Of a stretch of DNA of 64,000 nt, positions 13,379-26,365 are shown one piece after another (positions within the stretch are counted from its first letter, which is position 1; each line of letters opens with the position of its first letter). The translations under genes and the position numbers were made by a program. The DNA comes from Cyprinodon diabolis (taxonomy: Eukaryota; Chordata; Actinopteri; Cyprinodontiformes; Cyprinodontidae): NCBI GenBank assembly GCA_030533445.1, contig CM060069.1, positions 31,544,337-31,608,336 on the forward strand. The letters run 5' to 3'. The notes beneath the pieces are model-generated. The model saw only the letters and a list, made by a program, of their open reading frames with translations. It ran no database searches and was not told the origin of the DNA.

Positions 13379-13679
13379 ATATGAGAGAGTCACTGATGAC
13401 AACGATGGTGCCTATGGACAAGAAGAAAATGCCTGTGTACCCCAGTACCAGAGCACATCTCTGCATGTCCTCACACAGTTTGTTAGCGATGCAGGGGAGT
13501 TTAGAGGAGCCATGGAGGACGGCGGTCCAGGTCAGCAGAACTTCCTGTTGGGTACAGACTGGCATGTGGATGTTACACAGCTGGTCAAGGAATCTCTTAG
13601 GGTGCAGGACCCGAAGATTGCAGAGCTCCTGGAGAGTCAAGTGCTAATTGGACTGAGTACTGGAACAACCAATCTACAG
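13379..13679 (+). CDS. tmem132d: TMEM132-family exon (ectodomain)
   Basis: This 301-bp exon has acceptor CCATATAG and donor GTAATATG from 13680. Its first base completes the Arg codon left by the previous exon. It then encodes YERVTDDNDG, an acidic linker, CVPQYQSTSLHVLTQFV, FLLGTDWHVDVTQLV and VLIGLSTGTTNLQ, and ends in phase 0. The QYQ..-VLTQFV and W.VD.T.LV blocks are characteristic of the TMEM132 ectodomain between its two Ig-like regions. The acidic linker varies in length and sequence among paralogues. No stop or frame break is present. Confidence 0.88.
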
Positions 13680-16600
13680 GTAATATGAGCAGTAGTTTTC
13701 CAGGCTAGAACTGTAGTTGTTATTGGTCATATCGCTTGTATGACAATACATGGTCTAAGGTAAATAAGATAAAAATAATATTTTAGTAATACTGTTGGAA
13801 AAACAAAAATCCTTTTTTGTGTTTTAAAAAAAAAAGCATTTTCAACATTTTTTTCAGCAAACTTCCTCAGTGCAAGTCTGGAGGACCTGCCAAACGGAGT
13901 AATAATCAGTAACTGACACTGGAGCTACGTCATAGATTCTTTTGTTGCAAAAACAAGCTTCTGATTTGTGGCAATTTAAGATAAAGGGATCTATCAAAAT
14001 TTTAGCAGGTCATTGTTACAAATTTAAATCAATACATACTCTGGATAAAACATTTCTCACATTTTTGTCTGTATCTTACTCCCTTCTTATGTGCTAGAAA
14101 CGCCATTCTTGTGGCAAACGCATTATACTTTTTTATGATTAGCATTTTTTTTTATTCATACCAACCAAGTTTAATGTGCAAGGATTATGTATTAATAATG
14201 TATATAGTTCTTCTTCAACCATTTTTTAAATAGTTTCAGTTCATATTGTTCATCTTATTGCTTTTTCACCTATTTTTAAATAACATCCTACATGGATTCA
14301 GACAGATACTACAAGTTTCCTTCATTTAATTTGAATAATCACTACAAGGACCCACCATATGACCCTGGATCCATGACTTTAAAATGTGATTGCACAGGAG
14401 TTGTTAAATATGAGTAAACTTTACAAACCTTTTTCTCTTTTGGACACCCAACATATTGCCACACTAAAAATGAATGGATACTTCTTTAGGACTTTATTAT
14501 GTGTTGCCTCTACAAACCTAACCATGCAGCTCTAAATTATTATGGGATGTTCACATTGCAAGACTGCCTGCCATGAAATTACAAAAAAAGCCATTCAAAT
14601 ATTATTGAATAGTACAAGAATTTAGTATTACAAGAAAATTAATATTTCATTAGTAGAAATAAAATGAATTCAATAACTGTTTTAATGCAGGTAAGTATTG
14701 TTTTGTTGAATGATATTAAAACATGCAAAGGTCTTGAAGCACAATTAACTTTTCACATTGTTGTCTGTTGATTGTCTCTCTGACTTCGGGAATGTTGTGC
14801 TCTGTCTATACAATCAGTGTTGTTCGTTTTTTCTATTTCCTTCAAGGGGGAGCTTAGTAATGCTCTGTGTTTCTTTAGATTAATGTGTTCTATATATTTA
14901 CCAGCAAATAGTAATTTTCCTCTTTAACAGAATAGTTTTGATCATAACCTTAAAAATTTTTATTCTCATACTGTAACTATTTAGAAGGTTTTCATCCCAA
15001 ATAAAGCAGTAAATGAAGAAAACGCCAAGAATTCATACTCTCCATAACTTATAAATATTTTATTCCCATTTGAACAGTTAAATAATACCCTGACTTTACT
15101 GTAAGTTTCTCCAATTCAGTCAGATACAGTCTTTTAGGGGCTCCTTTCATTGGCTTCCTTATGTAGCCTAAAAAATTTCCAAATACTTGGTTATATCTTG
15201 TTCAAGTTTTTTTGCCAAATGCCCTTTCTGACACAACAGTTTTTATTACTATGCCACCCTTCACTAAAAATATCAGTAACTCTTTTTTTATAAAAAATCC
15301 GTCACCTTGAGGTCCAGACAGGTATGAGATTATAGACGTGATGTTCATGTTGAGCGTTTATAGGCTTTTGTTCTTTACTGTTGAAGGCTGTCTCCAACAT
15401 GAATGTGCCGCACTGCAGAGATTGTAAAATGTTACATTTATTATGCTTGGAAGCGATAACATGACTTTTGATTATCAGAATGGTTTATATAAGGACTCAT
15501 GAAAAGTCTTAATTGAGACTAACATAAGTTGAAGGTGAGCCAGCTTTCGTCCATAGCATAAGTATATGTTAAATACAATTAATATATCGCAAACTGAGTA
15601 TAACAGCTCAGAAAAAAAAGGAAATCATGACTGATTATGGATCACCACTTGAAAAATAACATTAAAGGAAAATAATGGAGCAGTTACATGTTTTATTTGT
15701 GGTGAAAAGAACCCTGAAATTTACTCGAAAGTACATTTTAAAACAACTAGTAATTTTTTTGTTTCCTTGGGGGCTTTTTTTGCATTATTTCTTTAATCGT
15801 ACAAGATACTTCTTGCTGTGCACTGCGTGTGTTGATTGTATTCTAAATGTTTCTGCACTGATTAGTTGTGGCTTGAATTTCGCTGGAAAAACATGTTCCA
15901 AAACAACTGTAAAAGGAACAGCAACTTAAAGAAAATAGGTTGTAAACAGTTGGAAGGGTTAAAAACATTGTTACCTCTTCATAATGTTGCAGTGCACCTC
16001 CGTGCATCTCTGATTGATCTTATAATAACAGGGGTCTACTCTCTACCACTTCAAAGGGTTGTTTAAATCCAATTTTAGATGTAAAAGAACAAAACTAATT
16101 TTACTCTATTATTATTTATTTAACAAAAATCAAACCACACCAGAAAAGTGCCAGTGGAAGAAATACAGTAAGGATGTTTCTATTAGAATTTCTATGGCAC
16201 ATATAGCTCTCTAGTACTGCAAATTACATTTGCTTGATTAGTTGATCCACAAATGAGAAGGCCTCTTTGAGAGTAAGAGTTTTGGCAATTTGCTGTTTTG
16301 GAGAGTGCAGGTGTGTGCTAATGAGATACCAAAAAAATAGCAAAATATCAACTGAGGCTTTAGAGAAGCAATCATTGGTAAAACCTACTCAGCAGTATCC
16401 TTTGGGAAAATTATTATAAATGTTATTATGATGAGATGTTTTACAATAATTCACAGCACTATTTTTGTTGTAAAATTTGTGGTTGCTTTGCAGGCACACA
16501 CACTTAGATAGCTATTGTTAACTACTATATACACAAAAGTATTTGAGGGTTAGGTGTCTGGCTCTATGTTTGCCAGAAAATCTTGAGTAGTATTTGGGTT

Positions 16601-18200
16601 AAAGATATAGTGGAGGATTTTTCAAAAAGACACGCCCACTTAAAAAAAAAAAAAAAATTGCACATGCACAACCCTGTATCCGCTCCCGAGCGGGAATGCC
16701 TATTAAACGCATGCGAGAGCCTGCAAGAGCCCATTTCTCCTCATGCACGCCTGTTTAAAAGTTGCTGTTTGCATTGCTCATACAAGCTTACTTTCGAAAA
16801 GAGTTGGGATTTTTCTATGTCAGACTCACTACAGTGAACATGGGGACGAGCACGTCGCATGGTCTTATGTAAACATATCACTATAATTATTGACAATTAG
16901 GAGGACCACTTACTGTATTTTGATGATCCACCCGGAAAAGGAAGATCCTCCATATTAACTTGAAGTCATACAGCAGTGAATTTAGACCAGCTGAAAACAA
17001 AAAAGAATGAAGATATTGTAAGGCTCCAGTGAAAGGTCTGTACCTCCAACAGAGTAAACTTATGTTGGAGGAGATATAAAAAGCTCAATTTTAATGCAAA
17101 CCTTAAAAAAATGAAGTAACTGTATGTAAAGAAAAGTAGGCCAACATTTGTTTTACATGAAAGCCCATTACATTTATATAGAAAATAAAAATAATCTAGT
17201 ACAGACTGAATCATTTGGTGGGTTTTGTGTTTTACCAATAGTTTTTACTTTGGCCTAATGTTTGTTTTAAGCTTTTTCAAAATAAATGAATAATTTATGG
17301 TTGTGAATATCAAATGTTTTATGCACAGTGACTGTTACTGTAAATAAGTAGTATGTAAGCTTTACAAATAATTAGTGACTTTGTTAGAGAAAAACTGAGT
17401 CTTTGTGTAAATGTAACTTCCACCTTAAACCATGTTAAAAGACAACCTTTATCAAGCTAATTGCTGAAAAAGGAGTTTTGCCTTCTAAACTTTGGAGAAA
17501 TTTTGCTATTCAGACACAAATAAAGATCAATTTCTAGAGTTTTGCCTTTGATCAAAAGGTTGTCGGTTTAAACGCACAACTCTGTCTCTTTAAAAACAAG
17601 CGTTCATTACATTATTTTCTTCTGGTTATGACCTTCTAGTAATTTATGTATGTTGGCCTCTTGTGGGAAAGTTCCCTACTATATTATATTTAATTATACG
17701 TAATAACTTTGGTTTTGGAATATGTCTTATTCAAACCTACTTTAGAAAACAGATATTTTTATTTTCCTATACTAGCAGAAGGTAAAAAGGAATGGATATG
17801 CAGTGCTTGAAATCAAAACATAAAATTAGACCACTTAATCACAAAAGAAAAAAGGACATTTAACAAATTATCAAAATTATACTAAATTTAAGATCCTAAT
17901 ATCATTTTTATTCCATACATCATAACATCAAGCCATTTTACTAGGCGAGTAAATAACAAATTTGGTTTGAAAAAGGAACAAGACTGAAAAACAGTCAGAT
18001 TGATCCCAGGGTGGTATAAACACTTAAGCCTATCAAACTTACACCTGCGCCATGTAAGTGACCATCCCTCTCCACAACCCCTCCACAACTAGACACACAC
18101 ACACAAAGATGCACAAACAATCCAAGTCCTATTTATTTAATGATACAATCAGGGCCTGGCTCATGAGACTGCAGACGTCACTCTCACACCATAAATCAAC
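13680..18200. other. start of the 28.7-kb intron, largely featureless
   Basis: AT-rich intron sequence. A less AT-rich patch at about 16600-16960 starts near AGTGGAGGATTTTTC and ends near GATCCTCCATATT. The two ends are weakly inverted and could mark an old MITE, but I found no target duplication. A short (CA)n run lies near 18094-18106. No exon or RNA gene was recognised. Confidence 0.5.
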
Positions 18201-18229
18201 GTCAGCTTGACACCCAGATAGCAAAATTC

Positions 18230-19400
18230 TTTTGGTCCATATCTGGCCCACATCTGACATGTTCATCCGGTCCACATACCGCATGGAATGATGGCACTTG
18301 GGAGGTCCGCTCCTGTATGCCAGAAGTGGGCCACAACAAAGCCGACACAATGCCAAATGTCAACCAAAAACAGGCCAAATCAGCCAGCACTAAACCAAAC
18401 GTGGGCCGATGTACACTTTTATTCTGGCCCAAGTATGGCATGGAATGATGGCACAAGTGTGGTCCACAGTTGTTTGCCAGAAGTGGGCCACAACCAAGCC
18501 AACACATTGCCATATGTCAGCCAACATCAAGTAAACCAGAACTCACCCGAATGTGGGCCACCACTGTACATTTTTATTCTGGCCCACATCCCACATGGAA
18601 TGATGGCACAAGTGTGGTCCACAGTTGTTTGCCAGAAGTGGGCCACAACCAAGCCAACACATTGCCAAATGTCAGCCAACATCAAGTAAACCAGAACTCA
18701 CCCAAATGTGGGCCACCACTGTACATTTTTATTCTGGCCCACATCCCACATGGGATAATGGCACAAGTGTGGTCCACAGTTGTTTGCCAGAAGTGGGCCA
18801 CAACCAAGCCAACACATTGCCAAATGTCAACCAACATCAAGTAAACCAGAACTCACCCGAATGTGGGCCACCACTGTACATTTTTGTTCTGGCCCACATC
18901 CCACATGGAATGATGGCACAAGTGTGGTCCACAGTTGTTTGCCAGAAGTGGGCCACAACCAAGCCAACACATTGCCAAATGTCAACCAACATCAAGTAAA
19001 CCAGAACTCACCCGAATGTGGGCCACCACTGTACATTTTTGTTCTGGCCCACATCCCACATGGAATGATGGCACAAGTGTGGTCCACAGTTGTTTGCCAG
19101 AAGTGGGCCACAACCAAGCCAACACATTGCCAAATGTCAACCAACATCAAGTAAACCAGAACTCACCCGAATGTGGGCCACCACTGTACATTTTTATTCT
19201 GGCCCACATCCCACATGGAATGATGGCACAAGTGTGGTCCACAGTTGTTTGCCAGAAGTGGGCCACAACCAAACCAACAGTGCCAAATGTCAGTCAAAAA
19301 TAGACCAATAAACCACCACTCACCCAAATTTGAGCCACTATGCATTCTTATTCTGACCCACCTACCAAATGGAATGACCACACTTATTTCTCACATATGA
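18230..19400. repeat. tandem array of 155-bp units
   Basis: Five well-conserved 155-bp units start at 18470, 18625, 18780, 18935 and 19090, with degenerate units on both sides. Each unit holds CCAGAAGTGGGCCACAACC, TGTGGGCCACCACTGTACAT and TCTGGCCCACATCCCACATG, so the near-palindromic core GTGGGCCAC recurs several times per unit. Because 155 is not a multiple of three, each unit shifts frame and yields overlapping open frames of about 124 codons. These are a by-product of the repeat and not genes. CCCAGATAGC occurs at the left edge near 18212. Confidence 0.93.
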
Positions 19401-20056
19401 CCCACAGCCTAGTCATAATGCTACATATCAAACAAGAGCAGAATACATTAGAACTCACTCAAACAGGAGCCTGTTGGTCTGACTTACCCAGAACTGGTTT
19501 ACAGTCTACAATCTTGTCTATCCTGCACACTTTGGAGTCACAAACAAACCATGACAAAATGTTAAATATAAACACATCGTATGAATAAACCAGAACTGGT
19601 CTGAATTTGTGGCTGAATGTCATTATGGTACCTCCAGATACTTTTAAATGGTGGCATGCAGTGGTCCAGCCTTGTTGGTCTCAGGATCAAAGATATACCT
19701 ACTGAAGAATTAACTAAATAACCACACAAGAAACTATTTGTGAACAGTAGAGATTCTTTTTTACTCATGTCACAAAACAGGCAAAACAAAACAAGCATTT
19801 AGATGAACATGAATATTCAGAAGAAATGCAGAACACTGTTGTTGACCTCCAACGCTCACTCCAAAAAAGTCATGGCCCCAACATTTTTTCATCTTCATCT
19901 GGCCCTTTAAGAAATGCACAAAAGAACATATTTTGTTGACTCAGTAAAGCAGTACTGTGGTTATATCGTTGCAGTGAAGTAAAAAAATCTTATCAGGAGA
20001 CCAAACATAAAAGGCCCTGTAAAGTGATATTCTATAAAGATGTACAATATATTGTT

Positions 20057-20623
20057 TAGGGATGGGCACAATTAATCGATGATCGATAATAGATCATTAA
20101 GAATTTTTTCGATCATGTAGTTTTGTTTTTTTTCGATCATCTAACGGCGTTATAAAACACTGTTTATAGTTCATTCATATAGTGTACGTCTTGAATCTAT
20201 GTAATACATGTCACAATGTGCCAGGTACTTAAATATCCGACCAGCGGGGGGCAATGTTGCCCAAAGACAGCAGAGAAGCCTGAAGTTACAGTAATAAAAC
20301 ATTATCAATGTAACGATAAGCGACGATAAAAACTGCCAGCAAAATATTTTGTATTATAAATCTGTCACTAAATTCTGTCTTGAAAGCCCTACAAAATACT
20401 AGAAACCACTAAACTATATCAATTAAGTTCAAGTACTGCACCTGTACTGCAAAACTGTAGTGATACCAATCAACTAACTTTTCTTATTAAAAAAACATAA
20501 GTGGTGCAACTGCAAACACAACCTGATAAATAGTCATCTCATGATAAAAAAAAAAATTCAAATTGTTATTGTGGGGAATTTCTTTGACGATATATCGCAC
20601 ACAATCAAATATCGCCCATCCAT
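20057..20623. mobile_element. probable non-autonomous hAT-like element
   Basis: The left end TAGGGATGGGCACAATTAAT and the right end AAATATCGCCCATCCATA are inverted and rich in CGAT motifs, like other hAT MITEs in this window. I could not find a matching 8-bp target duplication, so the limits and class are less certain than for the others. It abuts the 3' end of the DUF4806 remnant, whose last in-frame residues run into this element's end. Confidence 0.5.
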
Positions 20624-21929
20624 ATAAAACGTACAGTATTGTACGTAGGTATTGTAGCTGACTTACCTGCGAGCTGTGTGGAACGCCTTTTCTCCTCTCT
20701 CTTTCTCCTTCCGCCATCCCTGTCTCCGGCGAGATGAAGCCACCTTTTTATATAAGCCTCCACCTCCTGGTCTGTTGCAGTGGCTGTTAACTGATTGTTT
20801 CTGACTGTTCCTAAAAAAATAGAAAACTGTAAAGCTTTGAATACATTGCACACAATAGTGAGAAATTGGCTAACTGCATGACATGCTATATCCTGCCCAT
20901 AGTTGGACAGCAATGAATGTAGTTTGAAAACAGTCTAGCCATGACCAGCTAATTACTAAAACTGTAGGAGGAAAACTGATTGCAGACCAGAGCATCTTAG
21001 AACGGGGGCAGATAAACAGCTGGAGGAGATGATGAAGCACATAGTTATCGAAAATTTTATTAAGGTGCAGATCACTGATACTTTGGCGCATAGTAGCCTG
21101 TGTCTTCTCTAGAGTCTCTTCTTCAAGTCTTCAAGTCTCTGAATCAACTTGGAGCATGATAAAACAGCCCTCACTATTTGCTTGTTACTGAGAGACTTGG
21201 TTTTGCAGATGCAGAAAAAAAAAAAAAAAAAAACAAGCAATGGCATCCTATTAGAATACAATAGAATATTGTCTGCTACCACACTGATACATAATCATCC
21301 ACACATGCATTTTGATAAATTGATATGATTAATTTCAGCACCCATATCTACTCACAAGCATGAAAGAAAATGAAGAAAGGATTTATAAGACACATCACTA
21401 GGAAATATAACCCACAATTAACACTTACCAGTGATTACATCTTTTAACTGGAGGCTGTGGAATGCCGTTTTCCCATTCACGCCACGCCAGTTAAGTTGTT
21501 TGGCCAGGGAGTTGGTGAATAGATTTTTCATAATCCGCCACACTGTGTCCTTGATATCAACTCCACCGATGACACTCAAAGCAGCAGTCTCAGCAAAAAA
21601 AAAAGAGAACATACATGATCAACACAAGCAGAATTAAACTTTTAACATCTTGTTCAAAAAAAGTTAAAATGTCTGTAAATAAGGAGGAATCGTCACAAAA
21701 AAGCCATTTCATGCTCAAAGGGAGGGTCTGACTAATGTTTGGTAACAAAACATTGGTGAAATGAAGGAGTTTGTGGCAGATAATGATTATTTAGAGGCTG
21801 CGCTGATCTGGAGTGGATCTATATATCCCCTGAAGGAATTTAAGTTGCACGAAAACTGTCTGGGCGAGGAAATGAACGTATTTCATGCTAGAAAATACTT
21901 CCAGGTTGAAAAAAAACGAATAAGGAAAT

Positions 21930-22110
21930 TCACCTTTAAGCCAGCTCCTTTGTTTCCTGTCTTTCATTACTGGTTAAACTGACTAATCCAGGTGTGCCTG
22001 ACCTCAGTAACTGGCCAGACACACCTGGATTAATCAGTTTGTCCAGTAATTAAAGACAGGAAACAAAGGTGATGGCTTAAGTTTGGGAAGTTCTGGAGTT
22101 GTGAATAGAG
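21930..22110. mobile_element. foldback MITE, copy 1 of 3
   Basis: The inverted arms contain CTCCTTTGTTTCCTGTCTTT and its complement, around a centre with GTAACTGGCCAGACACACCT. It lies in an intron of the DUF4806 remnant. The same unit recurs at 23375-23590 and 34272-34475. The outer ends have diverged here. Confidence 0.8.
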
Positions 22111-23374
22111 CCCATTTATGGTCAAAGCTAACAATTTATGTACTCACACTGTACAGTCTGATCATCAAACACGACCACAAAGCTCACACTTTATGGATGA
22201 AAAATGTCCAAAGACTGACTGCTCTGTCTATTGACAGCTGTCAGTAAATATTTATTTCAATAAATCAATACATTTTCAGTGAAGTCATTTCAGTGTGCTA
22301 TGAATTATTTTTTTTTACCTGAGATATCCATGTAACCAGCTGAACTTCATTTTGGATGTGCAGGAGGAATTTTGTTTCCCACAGATTTACAAAACATGTA
22401 TCCAAACACTCTTTAGTTTAGAATAGTCTTCATTCCAATAAAAAAAAAAAAAATCTAGCAGAAACACTAACACTCACAAAATAGTTCTAGAGTGAGAAAT
22501 GCATTGTTACCATTTTCTGTTTAAAGTCCGCCTCCTCCCTGACCCGCTTCTCCAAAGCCAGTAAAGAGCTGATATCCTTAACTGGGAGGACATCTTTTTC
22601 AAGGACCTCCTGCCCACCAACAGGTTGTCCATGGATCTTCTTCAGGGTCAGGGTATAATTTTGATCTGCTCCATGATAAGCTCTTGGTTTGTCAGGAGCC
22701 TACACAGAAGAGCTAAAACAACATACAATAAAATAATTAAAAAGGAAGAGGCATTGGAAGATGAAAAAAATTGTGAGACAGAGAGGGTATGTGCATTAGT
22801 GTACAAATACAATCACTTACGAGCAAGGTTTGAAGCACCTGCAGCTGACAGTTCATTGCCCCGACTGGTCCCTGGTTGTTGTGGGCTAGCATTGGGCAGT
22901 GGTCTTGCCACTGATGCAGGTCGTTGGGGGCTAGGGGCCCTTCTCTGTGATACACTGAAGTCTGGCCGTTGAATTTTGGGGGCTGCAGGTAGTGATGATT
23001 TTGGTGCAGGTGAGTCGCTGTCGCTTTGAAAGCGCATGTTTGGTCTAGTGTGTGCGTATAGGGGATTTGGATGGGGAGAGGAAGAAATTGAAAGTATAAA
23101 ACCTTTGTAATTGGTAAGTTGTTGGACTGAACTTGTATTGCTTTAGGTATAGCACACATCAGACTTCTTAGCCCTATTACTTTCATTAGCAAGGGCAGGA
23201 GAATACCTTCAGTAATCACTCACTACACATGAGTAAAAAACCTTATGAGAAAGAAGATAATTGCATCTGATGATACACATTAATCTAAGACCACTACACC
23301 AAACTCTACACTATAGGGAGTCCGGTGTAAGTTGAGTCCCTTCTCATATTCAGGATCACTACATTAAAACAACA

Positions 23375-23590
23375 GGCTCTATGCACAACTCCACCACTTC
23401 CTGAACTTCAGGAGGCTCCTTTGTTTCCTGTCTTTCATGATTGGATGCACTGATTAATCCCAGTGTGTATGACCTAAGTAACTGGCCAGACACACCTGGA
23501 TTAATCAGTTCGTCCAGTAATGAAAGACAGGAAACAAAGGAGCTACCTTAAATTCAGGAAGTAGTGGAGCTGTGCATAAAGCCCATTGTA
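23375..23590. mobile_element. foldback MITE, copy 2 of 3
   Basis: This is the best-preserved copy. The left arm runs GGCTCTATGCACAACTCCAC through TTTCCTGTCTTTCATGATTGG (split: TTTCCTGTCTTTC, ATGATTGG). The right arm is the complement, ending GAGCTGTGCATAAAGCCCA. The arms are about 95 bp each. The parental transposon is not identified. Confidence 0.85.
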
Positions 23591-23826
23591 GTCACTGCAA
23601 ATAATTAATCTGTATACATTTCAGGGTGTTGTACATTCCTACAAACAAGTAAGAGTGGTACCTGAGTGTGACAGTAGATAATATACTGTAGCCTCTCCAA
23701 AAAAAGCGGTCTGGTGGCACAGCTTACCCCACGTATTGGATAAGGATTTTTTTTGTTTTTTTTTTGGTTTTTTAACATATGGGTTACGTTGCCCATAGCA
23801 GGGTATGTTGAGCCACCCCTGTCCAC

Positions 23827-24896
23827 TAGGGCTGGGTACCGAACTTCGGTTCTTTGATGGTACCGACCGAAATGCTTCGGTTCTACAGGGTATCGAAACA
23901 TGCCTCGTCTTTCGGTACCAAGTTTCTGTGATTTGCTGTAACACTTAACGTGATTGCGTCATCCATGAAAAATACACAGGTGGTCACGCCTACAGCCAGG
24001 GTTCATGTGTATCTGTTGTGAACTGGTTGCAGCGTCGTGGAACCCCTTTAAAATGCCCCCCAGGTCAAAAGTGTGGCTTCACTTTATTAAGACTGATGCC
24101 AATAGTGCGCAATGCAATACATCGTGCACGGAAACAATTTAAGAGCAGAAAGTTGCTCGGTGTTTGACTGCAAGAAGAGCGGACCGCAGCCAGCGCGACC
24201 ATCCTCCTCTCAGCAGCCCGTGGGCAGAGCAAAGCCAGAGCGGAGTGAATCATGCTGCTTTCAAACTGGACGCAGCAGGAGCACGCTTCCTTTTTTGCTG
24301 CGTGTACCAGCTTCTGACGCGCGGCTGAAGCAGCTTTGCTGCTCTGGCTGCGCAGTCGAAAAGTGGCTCTGACGCGTGTTGGGCGGAGCTACTCTATCCT
24401 TTATTCTCCTTGCAGCTATATTTGCTGTGATCAGTGGGAATAAAGTACTTTTATTATGTTTTTAAGTGGGAAAATCCACCTAAAAACTTAATCAGTGCAG
24501 CCAGTTCATCCTGCCTTCCAATAATTCTGTCGGAGCCGCTCAGACCCCCACATACCAGCGGTGCGCTGTCAGTAGGATCCCATTCAACGGCTTGTTTGTC
24601 AGACATGGTAATTTTTCTAAAGGAAAACTGCTAAGTAAAAAGGTCCTCACAATGTAACAGTGAATATTAGACACTGATTTTTTTTTTTTTATGTAAGAGG
24701 AAAAATGTAAAAGGAAAAATCAGAGCTTAAAATAAAACTCAAGATTCGTACTTTTTTATGTTGTGTAATTTTCTTTTTCTTCAAATTGATATTATAAAAC
24801 TAGTACCGAAAAAAGTATCGTTCAGGAACCGGTATCGAAGTGAAGGTATCGGTATTGGTACCGGAACCGAAAACTTTTGAACAATACCCAGCCCTA
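23827..24896. mobile_element. non-autonomous hAT element with exact TSD
   Basis: This 1070-bp element starts TAGGGCTGGGTACCGAAC and ends with the inverted form ATACCCAGCCCTA. The 8-bp target duplication CTGTCCAC is exact at 23819-23826 and 24897-24904, which defines both ends and fits the hAT superfamily. Subterminal regions are packed with GGTACCG and CGGTTC motifs, likely transposase-binding sites. An open frame at 24112-24372 has no domain I recognise, and I see no transposase. Confidence 0.92.
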
Positions 24897-26365
24897 CTGT
24901 CCACCCCCTTTATCCATCTCCCACCCCCACTTCTAACAATATTCCACCTGTTCAGGTTGCAGATGAACACAAAACCAGGGACCTGTTTCTGAGCTACCAA
25001 CTCACTGAGATTTTATAATTTTTTGGGGGTGGGGTGGGGGGTAATTTTGACATTACTTTGCAAGAATCCATTCTCTTCCTCTCTGAAAGTAACGCTTGGC
25101 TTACAAGAAACAACATTGCCTGTTTTAAGGTACATACTGTAATCATAATCCAGAATCATGTTGTAATAAGCTGACATACATTCATTATTCAGTGTATAGG
25201 ACAAGTGGCTCAACTCATCCCACAGCTACTTTATGGACTTTATTCCTCCCCGCAGCTGAAAGGGTCCATTTTCACACAGGTTTACCACCTCATAGATACC
25301 ATGACTCGTGTATAAAACAAATTTATAATTCTATCTAAACACAACTCTCATAACACTTGATTATTGACTGGATTCACTCTCAACAGTGAAAATGTTTTGT
25401 TCTCATTTTTGGACATACAGTATGTCAAACCACTTTTATAGTTCTTGCCTTTACATACTCAATGAAATTATACTATTATCCTAAATATTTGGTCACATGT
25501 TCATTTTTTTCCTTAAGGTTTCCTAGCAACAATTGGCGGTTAAACTTGTCCCTAGGTTCAACTTACCCAGGTCTCCCCAACTAAGTGATTTTTCTACAAC
25601 ATAATGTGAATGAATAAAGAGATTCAGTTTTCAAAGCTAAATATTATACTTCAGCCTCAAAACATGGCATCCTGTGTAGTTAGTGTTTACAGCTCCAGTG
25701 GTTGTACCTTGATAGTCATCAATATCACATAAGTAATGGTATTATAATATTACTTTATGTATAACACTGTATGAATTTATATGAATTGCATCAGCAAACG
25801 ACTTACTTTCTAAAATAAACTGAATTAGAAATCACTCTAAGTGAGGTGGTAGTTATTAACAGTGGATAATGAAGTAATAATTCTTAATATCTCACAAATA
25901 TAGTGCTGTAGTGGCTTTGAATGCTTACAGTCTTTTTCGCCTTCTCTGTGGTATGTCATCATCTTCTTCTGCTGTCTGTAGGTCGGTGTGGGTTTCTGCC
26001 TGGGGAAGTTTGAGGCGGGCAGTTGTGTATTTTGCTGTAAATAAAGAGATTTAGATAGAATTACTCTAATAGTGTATTTTTTTTTAATGACTGAATTCAG
26101 GTATGTGGTGATGTGTATACCTGCTTTATATAAAATCCTAACTCTGAACTCTTCCCAAGATGATTCCGGCTGTTCTGCATTTTTTACAGCCTTTACCATA
26201 TCTTCAGGCTTGTAGTAAGAGGGCCACTGACAAATGTCATCAGCCACCCAAGCTGCTGGCACCACCTCGACTTCTTGGGTCTCTTCAAATTCAACAATGT
26301 AAAACATTGCCTAGAAGAGGAAGAGGGTACAACAACACAAAGATAATTTTAGAAATACTAGACAA

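Larger units (their letters stand above)
20631..26310 (-). pseudogene. DUF4806-family transposon-type gene, frame-broken
   Basis: A minus-strand multi-exon gene. Exon A, 26310-26121, starts MFYIVEFEETQEVEVVPAAW and contains CQWPSYY. Exon B, 26034-25929, contains ARLKLPQAETHTDLQTAEED and RRRKRL. Exon C, 23044-22821, is a Ser/Pro-rich linker. Exon D, 22699-22511, contains LLTNQELIMEQIKI and LLALEKRVREEADFK. Exon E, about 21588-21429, contains IGGVDIKDTVWRIM and LNWRGVNGKTAF. Exon F runs from 20810 and contains YIKRWLHLAGDRDGGRRKRE, with a possible donor at 20666. This is the usual order of fish DUF4806 proteins, whose function is unknown. A-B-C join in phase. Exon D changes frame near 22655 and the C-D junction is also out of phase, so this copy is probably dead. 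Confidence 0.75.

Noticed and set aside
13276..13647. Other open frames overlapping the TMEM132 exon at 13379-13679
   Set aside because: The exon frame with matching splice phases and family similarity explains this region. The others are out-of-frame or antisense shadows.
16583..16956. Possible MITE or small gene in a less AT-rich patch
   Set aside because: The end similarity (GTGGAGGAT and ATCCTCCAT) is weak, no target duplication was found, and the 84-codon frame lacks any domain.
18288..19311. Series of about 124-codon frames in the 155-bp array
   Set aside because: They repeat every 155 bp with the same sequence and arise from the tandem repeat. There are no introns, start context or known domain.
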